From assembly GCF_024807945.1 (NCBI RefSeq), contig NZ_JANUFD010000002.1:248001-312000 (forward strand): a stretch of 64,000 nt of DNA, read 5' to 3'. Below are positions 19,425 through 28,964 of the stretch, piece by piece. Origin of the DNA: Pseudomonas sp. JUb42. GTDB lineage: Bacteria; Pseudomonadota; Gammaproteobacteria; Pseudomonadales; Pseudomonadaceae. Made by a program: the position numbers and the translations under genes. Under the pieces are notes generated by a model. It searched no databases. It worked only from the letters and a program-made list of their open reading frames with translations, and had not been told where the DNA came from. Every line of letters starts with the position of its first letter. The stretch's first letter is position 1.

Positions 19425-20063
19425 TTACCGGAACAACCACGGCTGGGTCGCACGATGCTTGCCTTCAAACGTGGCGATGGCGTCGGCGTCCATCAGGGTC
19501 AGGCCGATATCGTCCAGGCCGTTGAGCAGGCAGTGCTTGCGAAATGCATCGATTTCGAAGCTCAGCACCTTGCCATCAGGCCGGGTCACGGTCTGGGCGG
19601 CCAGGTCGATATTCAACTGGTAGCCGGGGTTGGCTTCAACCTGCTGGAACAGCTCATCGACATCGGCGTCGCTGAGGATAATCGGCAGCAGGCCGTTCTT
19701 GAAGCTGTTGTTGAAGAAGATATCGGCATAGCTCGGCGCGATCACGCTGCGAAAGCCATATTCCTCCAGGGCCCACGGCGCGTGTTCACGGCTGGAGCCG
19801 CAACCGAAGTTCTCCCGGGCCAGCAGAACACTGGCGCCCTGATAGCGTTCGTGGTTGAGCACGAAGTCCTTGTTCAGGGGACGCTTGGAGTTGTCCTGGT
19901 AAGGCTGGCCCACGTCCAGGTAGCGCCACTCGTCGAACAGGTTCGGACCGAAACCGGTGCGCTTGATCGACTTGAGGAACTGCTTGGGAATGATCTGATC
20001 GGTGTCGACGTTGGCACGATCCAGAGGAGCGACAAGGCCGCTGTGCTGAGTAAAGGCTTTCAT
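19425..20063 (-). CDS. leuD: 3-isopropylmalate dehydratase small subunit
   Basis: A 212-aa swivel-domain subunit: [40 protein letters not shown] and [19 protein letters not shown] are diagnostic. With LeuC it isomerises 2- to 3-isopropylmalate. It starts 10 bp after the leuC stop, so the two are co-transcribed. Confidence 0.97.
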   Translation of the reverse strand: MKAFTQHSGLVAPLDRANVDTDQIIPKQFLKSIKRTGFGPNLFDEWRYLDVGQPYQDNSKRPLNKDFVLNHERYQGASVLLARENFGCGSSREHAPWALEEYGFRSVIAPSYADIFFNNSFKNGLLPIILSDADVDELFQQVEANPGYQLNIDLAAQTVTRPDGKVLSFEIDAFRKHCLLNGLDDIGLTLMDADAIATFEGKHRATQPWLFR

Positions 20064-20073
20064 GTTGGGCTCC

Positions 20074-21498
20074 TTAGTGCTGCATCAAATCGCGAACGTC
20101 GATGAAACGACCGTTGATCGCGGCCGCTGCCGCCATCGCCGGACTGACCAGGTGGGTACGGCCACCGGCGCCCTGACGGCCTTCGAAGTTACGGTTGGAA
20201 GTAGACGCGCAATGCTCGCCCGTCTCCAGGCGATCAGGGTTCATCGCCAGGCACATGGAGCAGCCCGGTTCACGCCATTCGAAACCGGCCTCGATAAAGA
20301 TCTCGTGCAAGCCCTCCTGCTCGGCCTGCGCCTTGACCAGGCCCGAGCCCGGTACGACGATGGCCTGCTTGATGGTCGAGGCGACTTTACGGCCCTTGGC
20401 CACGTCCGCCGCCGCTCGCAAGTCTTCGATCCGCGAGTTGGTGCAGGAGCCGATGAAGACGCGGTCCAGCTGGATGTCGGTGATTGCCTGATTGGCCTTG
20501 AGGCCCATGTACTTCAGGGCGCGCTCGATGGAGCCACGCTTGACCAGATCATCTTCCTTCGCCGGGTCCGGCACGTTCTGATCAACGGCCAGCACCATCT
20601 CAGGCGAAGTACCCCAGCTGACCTGCGGCTTGATCTGGGTCGCGTCGAGCTCGACCACGGTGTCGAACACCGCGTCCGGGTCGGATACCAGGTCCTTCCA
20701 CGCTTCTACAGCCAAGTCCCACTCAGCACCCTTGGGCGAGAACGGACGGCCCTTGACGTATTCGACGGTCTTTTCATCGGTGGCCACCATGCCGACACGG
20801 GCACCGGCCTCGATGGACATGTTGCAGATGGTCATGCGGCCTTCGACGGACAGGTCACGGATCGCGCTACCGGCGAACTCGATGGCATGGCCGTTACCAC
20901 CGGCGGTACCGATCTTGCCGATCACGGCCAGGACGATGTCCTTGGCCGTCACGCCGAAGGGCAGCTTGCCTTCGACCAGAACCTGCATATTCTTCATTTT
21001 CTTGGCGACCAGGCACTGGGTGGCGAGCACGTGCTCGACTTCCGAAGTACCGATGCCGTGGGCCAGGGCGCCGAATGCGCCGTGGGTCGAGGTGTGCGAG
21101 TCGCCGCAGACCACGCTCATGCCAGGCAGGGTGGCGCCCTGCTCCGGGCCGATGACGTGAACGATACCCTGACGCGGGTCATTCATCTTGAATTCGGTAA
21201 TGCCATATTCATCGCAGTTGTCGTCGAGGGTCTGCACCTGCAGGCGCGATACCTGATCGACGATGGACTCGATACCGCCCTTGCGCTCCGGCGTCGTCGG
21301 CACGTTGTGGTCCGGCGTGGCAACGATGCTGTCGACACGCCAGGGTTTGCGCTTGGCCAGGCGCAGGCCTTCGAAAGCCTGGGGCGAAGTCACTTCATGG
21401 ATGATATGGCGGTCAATGTAGATCAGCGCCGACCCATCGTCGCGCTGCTTGACCAAATGCGAATCCCAAAGCTTGTCGTAGAGCGTTTTGCCGGCCAT
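20074..21498 (-). CDS. leuC: 3-isopropylmalate dehydratase large subunit
   Basis: A 474-aa aconitase-family subunit. The 4Fe-4S cysteines are in [13 protein letters not shown] and [13 protein letters not shown]. The N-terminus [20 protein letters not shown] and [20 protein letters not shown] are typical. First gene of the leuCD unit; promoter and a LysR-type site lie at 21574-21618. Confidence 0.97.
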   Translation of the reverse strand: MAGKTLYDKLWDSHLVKQRDDGSALIYIDRHIIHEVTSPQAFEGLRLAKRKPWRVDSIVATPDHNVPTTPERKGGIESIVDQVSRLQVQTLDDNCDEYGITEFKMNDPRQGIVHVIGPEQGATLPGMSVVCGDSHTSTHGAFGALAHGIGTSEVEHVLATQCLVAKKMKNMQVLVEGKLPFGVTAKDIVLAVIGKIGTAGGNGHAIEFAGSAIRDLSVEGRMTICNMSIEAGARVGMVATDEKTVEYVKGRPFSPKGAEWDLAVEAWKDLVSDPDAVFDTVVELDATQIKPQVSWGTSPEMVLAVDQNVPDPAKEDDLVKRGSIERALKYMGLKANQAITDIQLDRVFIGSCTNSRIEDLRAAADVAKGRKVASTIKQAIVVPGSGLVKAQAEQEGLHEIFIEAGFEWREPGCSMCLAMNPDRLETGEHCASTSNRNFEGRQGAGGRTHLVSPAMAAAAAINGRFIDVRDLMQH

Positions 21499-21573
21499 CA
21501 GACGGTTTCCTCATCAGCTTGTTTCTATGCCTTGGGTGCTCGAAGTTCGATGACCCCTTGGCTTGTGGGGGTG

Positions 21574-21602
21574 ATCGTATGAAATATGCTTAAATAACTC
21601 AA
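21574..21602 (-). promoter_or_regulatory. Candidate leuC promoter
   Basis: On the minus strand TTGAGT (21602-21597), 17-bp spacer, TACGAT (21579-21574), about 75 nt before the leuC start. Confidence 0.45.
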
Positions 21603-21605
21603 ATT

Positions 21606-21618
21606 CATAATTTTTATG
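21606..21618. promoter_or_regulatory. Candidate LysR-type operator
   Basis: CATAA-TTT-TTATG, a 13-bp AT-rich inverted repeat of LysR-box form. It abuts the -35 of leuC on one side and lies 28 bp before the divergent lysR start. Confidence 0.5.
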
Positions 21619-21645
21619 CTTTGGATAACTAACTGGAATTCGACC

Positions 21646-22521
21646 ATGGACCTGGCCAATCTCAATGCCTTTATTGCCATCGCCGAGACCGGCAGCTTCT
21701 CCGGCGCCGGGGAACGCCTGCACCTGACCCAGCCAGCCATCAGCAAGCGCATCGCCGGTCTTGAGCAGCAACTGGGCGTGCGCCTGTTCGATCGCCTGGG
21801 CCGGGAAGTCAGCCTGACCGAGGCCGGCCGGGCCCTGCTGCCAAGGGCCTACCAGATCCTCAACGTGCTGGATGACACCCGCCGGGCGCTGACTAATCTG
21901 ACCGGCGAAGTGAGCGGTCGCCTGACTCTGGCAACCAGCCATCACATTGGCCTGCACCGGCTGCCTCCTTTATTAAGGGAGTTCACTCGTCGCTATCCCC
22001 AGGTCGCCCTGGATATCCAGTTCCTCGACTCGGAGGTGGCCTACGAAGAAATCCTCCATGGCCGCGCCGAGCTGGCGGTGATCACCCTGGCGCCTGAGCC
22101 CCACACGCTGGTGCGGGCGGTGCCGGTGTGGGATGACCCACTGGATTTTGTCTGCGCCCCCGAGCACCCCCTGGCCAACAGCGGGCCGATCACCCTGCCG
22201 GATATCGTGCGCTTTCCGGCGGTGTTCCCAGGCGAAAACACCTTTACCCACCATATCGTCAAAGGCCTCTGCGAAGCCCAGGGCCTCAAGCCGGATATCG
22301 CCATGAGCACCAACTATATGGAGACCATCAAAATGATGGTTTCCATCGGCCTCGCATGGAGCGTGCTTCCGCGTACTATGCTCGATGAGCAGGTCGCCCG
22401 TATTCCGCTGCCGGAGATACAACTGACCCGCCAGCTAGGCTACATTCTGCATACCGAGCGGACACTCTCGAATGCGGCACGGGCCTTCATGGCATTACTG
22501 GATGCACAACAGGCCCCATAA
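21646..22521 (+). CDS. LysR-family regulator divergent from leuCD
   Basis: A 291-aa protein with an N-terminal HTH (LNAFIAIAETGSFSGAGERL, HLTQPAISKRIAGLEQQLGV) and a periplasmic-binding-like effector domain (about 90-290). The ATG at 21646 starts the family-standard MDLANLNAF. Its divergent position, conserved in Pseudomonas, and the LysR box at 21606-21618 suggest control of leucine genes, perhaps with an isopropylmalate as effector. Confidence 0.9.
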   Translation: MDLANLNAFIAIAETGSFSGAGERLHLTQPAISKRIAGLEQQLGVRLFDRLGREVSLTEAGRALLPRAYQILNVLDDTRRALTNLTGEVSGRLTLATSHHIGLHRLPPLLREFTRRYPQVALDIQFLDSEVAYEEILHGRAELAVITLAPEPHTLVRAVPVWDDPLDFVCAPEHPLANSGPITLPDIVRFPAVFPGENTFTHHIVKGLCEAQGLKPDIAMSTNYMETIKMMVSIGLAWSVLPRTMLDEQVARIPLPEIQLTRQLGYILHTERTLSNAARAFMALLDAQQAP

Positions 22522-22606
22522 CACGAGCGCAGCGTGCTGTAGCGCGACCCAGGTGGTTGCCTCAACGATCGTCTTACCAGCTTTTTCCTATAAGGCTCGT
22601 GATCAA

Positions 22607-25495
22607 ATGCCCAACCCCTTGGACAGCCGCACCTTTCAATTGCCCGGCCAGGCATCGGGCCCGGACGTGTCGTCGGAACAACGTTTCGCGACCCTGTACA
22701 ACCTGAGTCCCAACCTCGTGCTGCTCACCCGCCTCGAGGATGGCCTGGTCTGCGCGGTCAACCAGCACGTGGAAACCCTGCTGGGCTGGCGGCCGGAAGA
22801 GATTATTGGCCGCACCACCCTGCAGATGGGTCTGTGGTCCGATCCCCGGCAGCGCCAGCAACTCATTGCCCTGGCTCTGGAAAGCGAAGCCCAGGCCAGC
22901 CTCGACGTGCAACTCAAGACCCGTGACGGCCGCAGTCTGGAAGGCACCTATTACGTCCAGCGGATCGAACTGCATGACGGCCTCTACATGCTCGGCTCGT
23001 TTCTCGATAACAGCCAGCACAAACACACCGAGCAGGCCCTCAGAGACAGTCAGGAGCGCCTGGACCTGGCCCTGGACTCGGCGCAGATGGGCATCTGGGA
23101 CTGGCACATCCCCAGCGACATGCTCTATTGCTCCGGCCGCGCCGCCGAACTGCATGGCCTGCCTGCCGAGCCGTTCCACGAGTCCATGGACGCCTTCTTC
23201 GCCCAGGCCTGCCTGTCCGAACGCGATAACCTGCGCCTGGCCTACGACGGAATGCGCCAGGGCGCAGGCGGCAACCAGCAACTGACCTATCGCCTGCCCC
23301 TCAAAGACGGTTCGGTGCGTTACCTGGACTGCCGCGCCCGTCTGCACCTGGACGCCGGCGGCCAGCCGTTGCGCATGGCCGGCACCCTGCTCGATATCTC
23401 CGAGCAGGTCGAACGGGAAAAACGCCTGAAGACTTCGGAAGAGAAGTTCGCCAGCCTGTTTCAGGTCAGCCCCTACCCGGTCTGCGTCACCCACTTCGCC
23501 ACCAGTGAATTCATCGAGATCAATCCGGCGTTCAGCCAGGTATTCGGCTGGAAGGCCGAGGAAATCATCGGCCTGGACGTCAAGCAGACCAGTTTCTGGG
23601 CCGACCCCTTGCAGCGGCTGAAACGCAACCAGCAGATCATCGACGAAGGCGAAGTCAACAACCTGCAAGTGGTGTTGCGCAGTAAAGCCGGTGAGGATCT
23701 GACCTGTCTGGTCAGCAGCCGTCTGATCGTGGTCGACGAACAACCCTGCATCGTCACCACCCTGCGCGACATCAGCCAGCAGCAACGGGCCCAGGCCGCC
23801 CTGCAGGCCAGCGAAGAGAAATTCGCCAAGGCGTTCTATTCCAGCCCCGACGCCATCACCATCACCGAGGAAGAGACCGGCCGCTATCTGGAGATCAACA
23901 CCGGTTTCTGCCGCCTGACCGGCTACACCCCGGACGACGTGATCGGCCGTACTGCCCGGGAAGTCGGCATCTGGGCCGACCCGCAACAGCGCCTGCAGAT
24001 GCTTGAAGAGTTGCGCGACAAGGGCCGGGTCCATCACCGGGAAATGATCGGTCGCAAGAAGAACGGCGAATCGTTATCCGTGGAGCTGTCCATCGAGCCG
24101 ATCATCCTCAATGAGACCGCTTGCCTGCTCATCACCGCCCGCGACCTTACGCAGTTGAAGAACGCCCAGGCGCAGATCGAGCACCTGGCCTATCACGACC
24201 CCCTGACCAACCTGCCCAACCGCGCCCTGCTGATGGAGCGCCTGAGCGAGCAGATCGAGCTGCTCAAACGCCATGACCGGCGTGGCGCCCTGCTGTTCCT
24301 CGACCTCGATCACTTCAAGCACATCAACGACTCCCTCGGCCATCCGGTGGGTGACGCCGTATTGAAAGTGGTCACCGCACGTCTGGAAGCCAGCGTACGC
24401 CTGGAAGACACTGTGGCACGCCTGGGCGGCGACGAGTTCGTGGTGCTGCTCAGTGAACTGGACGGCAGCCGCAGCGAAGTCATCGAGCAGGTCTACGAAC
24501 TGGCCAATACCCTGCGCGAGATCCTTGCCGAGCCGATGTTCCTCGACGGCCAACGCCTGCAGGTGACGCCGAGCATGGGTATCGCCCTGATTCCCGATCA
24601 CGGCTCCAACCCGGCCGACCTGCTCAAGCGCGCCGATATCGCCCTGTACCGCGCCAAGGATTCGGGGCGAAACACCACCCAGCTATTCCAGAACAGCATG
24701 CAGAAGGCCGCCAGCGACCGCCTGCGCCTGGAAAACGATCTGCGCCTGGCCCTGGTGCGGGGCGAGTTCATGCTCAACTACCAACCCCAGGTCGATGCGC
24801 GCGGCAGCCGCATCATCGGTGCCGAGGCCCTGCTGCGCTGGCTCCACCCGGAAAACGGCACCCTGCCGCCGACCCGCTTCATCGAGGTCCTGGAAGAAAG
24901 CGGGATGATTCTGGAAGTGGGCAGTTGGGTCCTGGAGGAAGCCTGCAAGGCTTGCGGACAGCTATTGCGGGACAACCTGATCGACCCGCAGGCCTTCAAG
25001 CTCTGCGTCAATATCAGCCCCCGGCAGTTCCGCCAGAACGACTTCGTCGAGCGGGTCGAACGCAGCCTGAGCAGCAATGGCGTGCCCAGTAACCTGCTCA
25101 AGCTGGAAATCACCGAAGGCGTGGTGATCCAGAACCTGGACGACACCATCGCAAAAATGCGTCGCCTGAAAAAACTCGGCATCAGCTTTGCCATGGATGA
25201 CTTCGGCACCGGCTACTCGTCCCTGACCTACCTCAAGCGCCTGCCGGTAGACGCCCTGAAGATCGACCAGTCGTTCGTCCGCGACGCCACCACCGACCCC
25301 AACGACGCCGAGATCATCCGCGCCATCGTCGCCATGGCCCAGAGCCTCAATCTGATCGTGATCGCCGAAGGCGTGGAAAAACCCGAACAGCTGGAGTTTC
25401 TCGAACAACTGGGCTGCTACCTGTATCAGGGCTATTTGTTCAGCGAGCCGCTGAATACGGATGAGTTCGCGCAGTTGTTGCGCAGCCGCCAATAA
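22607..25495 (+). CDS. PAS(4)-GGDEF-EAL cyclic-di-GMP protein
   Basis: A 962-aa protein without membrane segments. Four PAS modules at about 20-140, 150-270, 275-395 and 400-520 (for example SEEKFASLFQVSPYPVCVTH and SEEKFAKAFYSSPDAITITE). GGDEF domain about 525-690 with intact RLGGDEFVVLLSEL at about 604. EAL domain about 715-960 with GAEALLRWLHPENG and MDDFGTGYSSLTYLKRLPVD. Both catalytic signatures look intact, so it could make or break c-di-GMP; in many such hybrids one activity dominates. The start at 22607 is chosen because longer forms run into lysR. Confidence 0.9.
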   Translation: MPNPLDSRTFQLPGQASGPDVSSEQRFATLYNLSPNLVLLTRLEDGLVCAVNQHVETLLGWRPEEIIGRTTLQMGLWSDPRQRQQLIALALESEAQASLDVQLKTRDGRSLEGTYYVQRIELHDGLYMLGSFLDNSQHKHTEQALRDSQERLDLALDSAQMGIWDWHIPSDMLYCSGRAAELHGLPAEPFHESMDAFFAQACLSERDNLRLAYDGMRQGAGGNQQLTYRLPLKDGSVRYLDCRARLHLDAGGQPLRMAGTLLDISEQVEREKRLKTSEEKFASLFQVSPYPVCVTHFATSEFIEINPAFSQVFGWKAEEIIGLDVKQTSFWADPLQRLKRNQQIIDEGEVNNLQVVLRSKAGEDLTCLVSSRLIVVDEQPCIVTTLRDISQQQRAQAALQASEEKFAKAFYSSPDAITITEEETGRYLEINTGFCRLTGYTPDDVIGRTAREVGIWADPQQRLQMLEELRDKGRVHHREMIGRKKNGESLSVELSIEPIILNETACLLITARDLTQLKNAQAQIEHLAYHDPLTNLPNRALLMERLSEQIELLKRHDRRGALLFLDLDHFKHINDSLGHPVGDAVLKVVTARLEASVRLEDTVARLGGDEFVVLLSELDGSRSEVIEQVYELANTLREILAEPMFLDGQRLQVTPSMGIALIPDHGSNPADLLKRADIALYRAKDSGRNTTQLFQNSMQKAASDRLRLENDLRLALVRGEFMLNYQPQVDARGSRIIGAEALLRWLHPENGTLPPTRFIEVLEESGMILEVGSWVLEEACKACGQLLRDNLIDPQAFKLCVNISPRQFRQNDFVERVERSLSSNGVPSNLLKLEITEGVVIQNLDDTIAKMRRLKKLGISFAMDDFGTGYSSLTYLKRLPVDALKIDQSFVRDATTDPNDAEIIRAIVAMAQSLNLIVIAEGVEKPEQLEFLEQLGCYLYQGYLFSEPLNTDEFAQLLRSRQ

Positions 25496-25496
25496 A

Positions 25497-25586
25497 GTGG
25501 GACCGGCTTCAGCCGGGAAAGCGCTGTTACAGGCAGCTGAAATTCAGCGACTGTACCAATGCCTTCCCGGCTAAAGCCGGTCCCAC
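25497..25586. repeat. REP doublet, type B
   Basis: GTGGGACCGGCTTCAGCCGG facing CCGGCTAAAGCCGGTCCCAC, between two convergent genes. Confidence 0.8.
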
Positions 25587-25610
25587 AGGAGCGGCCTTAG
25601 CTGGCGGGTA

Positions 25611-26051
25611 TTACGAAAGGGTCTTCTGACCCGCAATCGGGATGCGCTTGGCCTTGGCCTCTTCCGGCACCAGGCGCAGCAGGTCGATGTTCAACAGGCC
25701 GTTGGACAGGCCCGCACTCTTGACCTCGATATGGTCAGCCAGACGGAACGACAGCTTGAACGCACGCTGGGCGATGCCCTGGTGCAGGAAGGTCACGCCT
25801 TCCGCGCTGTTCTCACGCTTGGCGCCGGTCACGGTGAGGACGCCCTTTTCGACCTGAAGCTCCAGGTCATCTTCCTGGAAGCCTGCTGCCGCGATGACGA
25901 TGCGGTACTGATCTTCAGCGTGCTTCTCGACGTTGTAGGGAGGGTAGCTGCCAGCAGTTTCGTTACGGGCGGCCGATTCGAACAGGTCGTTGAAACGGTC
26001 AAAGCCAACGGAGTGACGGAACAGTGGAGCGAGGGAAAATGCAGCAGTCAT
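25611..26051 (-). CDS. ibpA: Small heat-shock protein, Hsp20/IbpA type
   Basis: A 146-aa alpha-crystallin-domain chaperone that binds unfolding proteins. N-terminal MTAAFSLAPLFRHSVGFDRF is IbpA-like; the crystallin domain (about 35-125) has GVLTVTGAKRE and the C-terminal segment AKRIPI supplies the I-x-I anchor. The start at 26051 is 7 nt after AGGAG. Expression appears to be controlled twice: by a sigma32 promoter and by a ROSE-like hairpin sequestering the ribosome-binding site. Confidence 0.93.
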   Translation of the reverse strand: MTAAFSLAPLFRHSVGFDRFNDLFESAARNETAGSYPPYNVEKHAEDQYRIVIAAAGFQEDDLELQVEKGVLTVTGAKRENSAEGVTFLHQGIAQRAFKLSFRLADHIEVKSAGLSNGLLNIDLLRLVPEEAKAKRIPIAGQKTLS

Positions 26052-26057
26052 GTGTAT

Positions 26058-26102
26058 CTCCTGAAATTCAGCGAGGTAGTTAATAACGCAACCCGAATTC
26101 GG
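26058..26102 (-). promoter_or_regulatory. ROSE-like RNA thermometer in the ibpA leader
   Basis: On the transcript, CUC-G-CUG-AAUUU-CAG-GAG (26075 to 26058) folds so that the Shine-Dalgarno AGGAG is paired with CUCGCUG, leaving one bulged G. The (U/C)(U/C)GCU opposite AGGA, with that bulged G, is the hallmark of ROSE elements. A second hairpin, CCGAATTCGG (26093-26102), lies upstream. Heat melting would release the ribosome-binding site. Confidence 0.75.
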
Positions 26103-26117
26103 CATCGCGTAACCCCT

Positions 26118-26145
26118 AAATAGGGACCACCACATGTATTTCAAG
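26118..26145 (-). promoter_or_regulatory. Sigma32 (RpoH) heat-shock promoter of ibpA
   Basis: On the minus strand CTTGAAA (26145-26139), 13-bp spacer, CCCTATTT (26125-26118), a near match to the RpoH consensus CTTGAAA/CCCCATNT. Transcription should begin near 26110, making the leader start just above the ROSE-like hairpins. Confidence 0.8.
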
Positions 26146-26165
26146 CGTTTTTTCGAAGATTTTTT

Positions 26166-27125
26166 TCAAGCCGCTTCCGGCATCCGATAACCCAGCAAGT
26201 GACCGATACGCGTGCAATCGGTCTCGCGGCGCAGCGCGTCAAACAGCACCACGGCTTCGGGATAGCTCTTGGTCAGCAGCACCACCCATTGCTTGAGACG
26301 TCCCGGCGCCTGGATCTCGTTGAGCTTCTCCAGGCAGCGGCGCCAGAAGGTGTGCAGCATCGGTTGCAGCTCGGCCCAGGTCATGGGCGTGACCTCTTCC
26401 CCGGCCTGTGCCGCAGCAATCTGCCGGGCCAGATCAGGTCGCGCCACCAGGCCGCGACCGATCATGATGTCCCGCGCGCCACAGATTTCCCGGCAGCGAC
26501 GCCAGTCATCCACGGTCCAGATTTCGCCGTTGGCGATCACCGGCACCTTGACCACTTCCTGGATTTTGCCGATCCACTCCCAGTGCGCCGGCGGCTTGTA
26601 GCCATCGACCTTGGTCCGCGCGTGCACGACGATCTGCGCCGCGCCGCCATCGGCCAGAGCCCGGGCGCAATCCAGGGCACCGTCGGTGTTTTCGTAGCCC
26701 AGGCGCATCTTCGCGGTGACCGGAATGTCCTTGGGCACAGCCCGACGCACCTGGCTGACGATATCGTGCAGCAAGTCCGGTTCCCTGAGCAGGATCGCCC
26801 CGCCGCGGGAACGGTTGACGGTCTTGGCCGGGCAGCCGAAGTTCAGGTCCAGCACCGGCGCGCCGAGTTCGCAGGCAAACGCCGCGTTCTCGGCCAGGCA
26901 CACCGGGTCGGAGCCCAGCAGTTGCAGGCGCAGCGGTGTGCCAGCGGCAGTCTTGGCGTCAGTGTGCAGCTCGGACGCCAGCTTGTAGAAATAGCTGGCC
27001 GGCATCACGCGCTCGGTCACCCGGATGAATTCGGTCACGCACCAGTCAATGCCGCCGACTTGCGTCAGCACATTACGCAGGATGTCGTCGACCAGTCCCT
27101 CCATGGGCGCCAGAGCAATTTGCAT
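26166..27125 (-). CDS. dusC: tRNA-dihydrouridine(16) synthase
   Basis: A 319-aa FMN-dependent Dus TIM-barrel enzyme that reduces a uridine in the tRNA D-loop. FMN segment [20 protein letters not shown]; catalytic cysteine in [20 protein letters not shown]; also [16 protein letters not shown] and [16 protein letters not shown]. The short N-terminus and RVMPASYF fit the DusC branch rather than DusA or DusB. Confidence 0.92.
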   Translation of the reverse strand: MQIALAPMEGLVDDILRNVLTQVGGIDWCVTEFIRVTERVMPASYFYKLASELHTDAKTAAGTPLRLQLLGSDPVCLAENAAFACELGAPVLDLNFGCPAKTVNRSRGGAILLREPDLLHDIVSQVRRAVPKDIPVTAKMRLGYENTDGALDCARALADGGAAQIVVHARTKVDGYKPPAHWEWIGKIQEVVKVPVIANGEIWTVDDWRRCREICGARDIMIGRGLVARPDLARQIAAAQAGEEVTPMTWAELQPMLHTFWRRCLEKLNEIQAPGRLKQWVVLLTKSYPEAVVLFDALRRETDCTRIGHLLGYRMPEAA

Positions 27126-27153
27126 GGGTCACACTCGAAAAAAGTCCGGCAGT

Positions 27154-27603
27154 TTACTCAGTGGTGATCGGCTTGGAAACAATCGCCTGACCGTAGCCCT
27201 CGATAAACTCGGCGGGCATGCGTTTGGGCTTGCCGCTGGACAGTTCGATACAGACAAAAGTGGTCTGCGCCCGCAGCAGGGTCACGCCATCGCTGGCCCG
27301 GCGCAGCTGGAAGCGGCGAGTCATGCGCAGGCGCTGGTCCCAGTCGACGATCCAGGTGGCCAGTTGCAGCTCATCGCCTTCATAGGCCGCCGCCAGGTAA
27401 TCCACCTCATGACGGACCACGGCCATGGCCCGGTCCAGATTGCGATAGACCGTCAGGTCCAGGCCCAGGCGCTGGGAGTGACGCCACGCGCAACGTTCCA
27501 GCCAGCTGACATACACCGCATTATTGGCGTGCCCCAGACCATCGATATCTTGCGCCATGACCGTCAGATCGATAACGAATGGTGTTGCCAAATCCCAGAC
27601 CAT
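27154..27603 (-). CDS. Acyl-CoA thioesterase, 4HBT hotdog family
   Basis: A 149-aa hotdog-fold protein. The catalytic loop DIDGLGHANNAVYVSWLERC is the 4-hydroxybenzoyl-CoA thioesterase/YbgC-type signature with its Asp and His. The ATG at 27603 is preferred over upstream in-frame starts, which are not family-like. Lies 28 bp upstream of dusC on the same strand, so probably co-transcribed. The acyl substrate is unknown. Confidence 0.85.
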   Translation of the reverse strand: MVWDLATPFVIDLTVMAQDIDGLGHANNAVYVSWLERCAWRHSQRLGLDLTVYRNLDRAMAVVRHEVDYLAAAYEGDELQLATWIVDWDQRLRMTRRFQLRRASDGVTLLRAQTTFVCIELSSGKPKRMPAEFIEGYGQAIVSKPITTE

Positions 27604-27668
27604 GCTTGCTCCCGCTACACAAACCATTTGAATTTATATGGGACCAGATTCATGTGAGAGCGAATTCA

Positions 27669-27758
27669 GTGGGAGCGAATTTATTCGCGAAAATCCCATA
27701 CACATTACGCATGCTCCGCACCTGAGCTGAAGCCTTCGCGGATAAATCCACTCCCACA
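27669..27758. repeat. REP doublet, type A, with a partial extra arm
   Basis: GTGGGAGCGAATTTATTCGC ... GATAAATCCACTCCCACA. A truncated left arm (GTGAGAGCGAATTCA, from about 27654) stands directly in front, a tandem partial duplication. Confidence 0.75.
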
Positions 27759-27796
27759 CTTCGTTCCCGAATCAAAGGTCAGTGTAACGGATTGCC

Positions 27797-28336
27797 TCAG
27801 ACCACAGCCGACTTCGCCGCCCGCAACACTCGATCTGACAGCTCGCTGCTGCCCAACGCCCGGGCCAGGGCCATGCCGCCGAGCATCAGGGCAACATCGG
27901 CGAGGACCTTGTCGGCCTCTTCAGGGCGCGACGCCAATTGCGCCATCATCAGTTCAAGATGCTCGTACAGTACGCTCTGGAAGCTCTCGGGCAGGCGGGT
28001 CAGTTCACCGACCATGGATGGCAGCGGGCAAGCGCTGTGGGGGTCATCACGGTGCTTGCGCGACAGATAGAACGCTGCCACCAGCGCCCTGCGCTCATCG
28101 CCTGGCAATTGCCCGTCGATCTGTGCCACCAGGTTGCGTCGCTGCTGCAACAGGCTGCTGAACGCCTCAAGCATCAAGGCTTCCTTGCTGTCGAAATGCG
28201 CGTAGAAGCCGCCAACGGTCAGGCCGGTAGCGCCCATGATTTCGCTGACGCTGGGGTCAGCCGGGCCGCGACTGATCAGCGCGCAACTGGCGGCTTCGAG
28301 GATACGTTCACGGGTCTGGGCTTTCTTGTCGTTCAT
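27797..28336 (-). CDS. TetR-family transcriptional regulator
   Basis: A 179-aa repressor with an N-terminal HTH (RERILEAASCALISRGPADP, then VSEIMGATGLTVGGFYAHFD followed by SKEALMLEAF). The C-terminal ligand domain is of the TetR_C group often linked to efflux or reductase genes. No neighbour is an obvious target. The start at 28336 has a 5'-GGGAGG-like site 5 nt upstream. Confidence 0.88.
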   Translation of the reverse strand: MNDKKAQTRERILEAASCALISRGPADPSVSEIMGATGLTVGGFYAHFDSKEALMLEAFSSLLQQRRNLVAQIDGQLPGDERRALVAAFYLSRKHRDDPHSACPLPSMVGELTRLPESFQSVLYEHLELMMAQLASRPEEADKVLADVALMLGGMALARALGSSELSDRVLRAAKSAVV

Positions 28337-28487
28337 GCTTGCCTCCCAAATTACACGGGTAATATTATATTCGTCATAACAATTGGCAAGGCAAAATTTG
28401 AATTTACGGCCGCTGGAGCGAGTTGGCGGCCAGTCAGCAGATTGCTCAGAGAGGGATAGGCAGGAGAGAGGGAAATTAAAACCCCAG

Positions 28488-28524
28488 AAAAACAAAAGGG
28501 CCATTCAATAATCGAATGACCCTT
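28488..28524 (-). terminator. Terminator of the tRNA operon
   Basis: On the minus strand AAGGGTCATTC-GATTATT-GAATGGCCCTT then TTGTTTTT: an 11-bp stem with a U-rich tail, 23 nt after the last tRNA. Confidence 0.85.
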
Positions 28525-28546
28525 GGTCTCGCAGAGCGAGAAATCG

Positions 28547-28622
28547 TGGCGTCCCCTAGGGGACTCGAACCCCTGTTACCGCCGTGAAAGGGCGGTGTCC
28601 TAGGCCACTAGACGAAGGGGAC
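28547..28622 (-). tRNA. tRNA-Glu (UUC)
   Basis: 76-nt cloverleaf with encoded CCA. Acceptor GTCCCCT/AGGGGAC, anticodon loop CCCTTTCAC giving UUC, T-loop GGGTTCGAGTCCC. Sequence identical to the copy at 28797-28872. Confidence 0.98.
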
Positions 28623-28667
28623 GCAAAACCTTCAGTCAGGTTCACTGATGTGAACCCTGGCAAAAAT

Positions 28668-28743
28668 TGGTGGAGCTAAGCGGGATCGAACCGCTGACCT
28701 CCTGCATGCCATGCAGGCGCTCTCCCAGCTGAGCTATAGCCCC
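28668..28743 (-). tRNA. tRNA-Ala (GGC)
   Basis: 76-nt cloverleaf with CCA. Acceptor GGGGCTA/TAGCTCC, anticodon loop CATGGCATG giving GGC, T-loop CGGTTCGATCCCG. Differs from the copy at 28965 by a compensatory change in acceptor pair 7-66 (A-U here). Confidence 0.97.
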
Positions 28744-28796
28744 GGATTTATCGCCTCGCGGCGGAGCAGAACCTTGCGGCGCTGCTTCTTGTAACT

Positions 28797-28872
28797 TGGC
28801 GTCCCCTAGGGGACTCGAACCCCTGTTACCGCCGTGAAAGGGCGGTGTCCTAGGCCACTAGACGAAGGGGAC
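28797..28872 (-). tRNA. tRNA-Glu (UUC)
   Basis: 76-nt cloverleaf with CCA, identical to the copy at 28547-28622, anticodon UUC. Confidence 0.98.
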
Positions 28873-28964
28873 AAACCTTTTGCGTACCGTGTTCGGTGCT
28901 GGTTCCGAAACACTTGGTACTTAACATTTCAAGGCAGTGTAGCTTAACCTTGAAACCTTAAATT

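Noticed and set aside
26113..26126. CCCCTAAATAGGGA hairpin above ibpA as a terminator
   Set aside because: No U-run, and it coincides with the -10 of the sigma32 promoter, so the symmetry is probably incidental.
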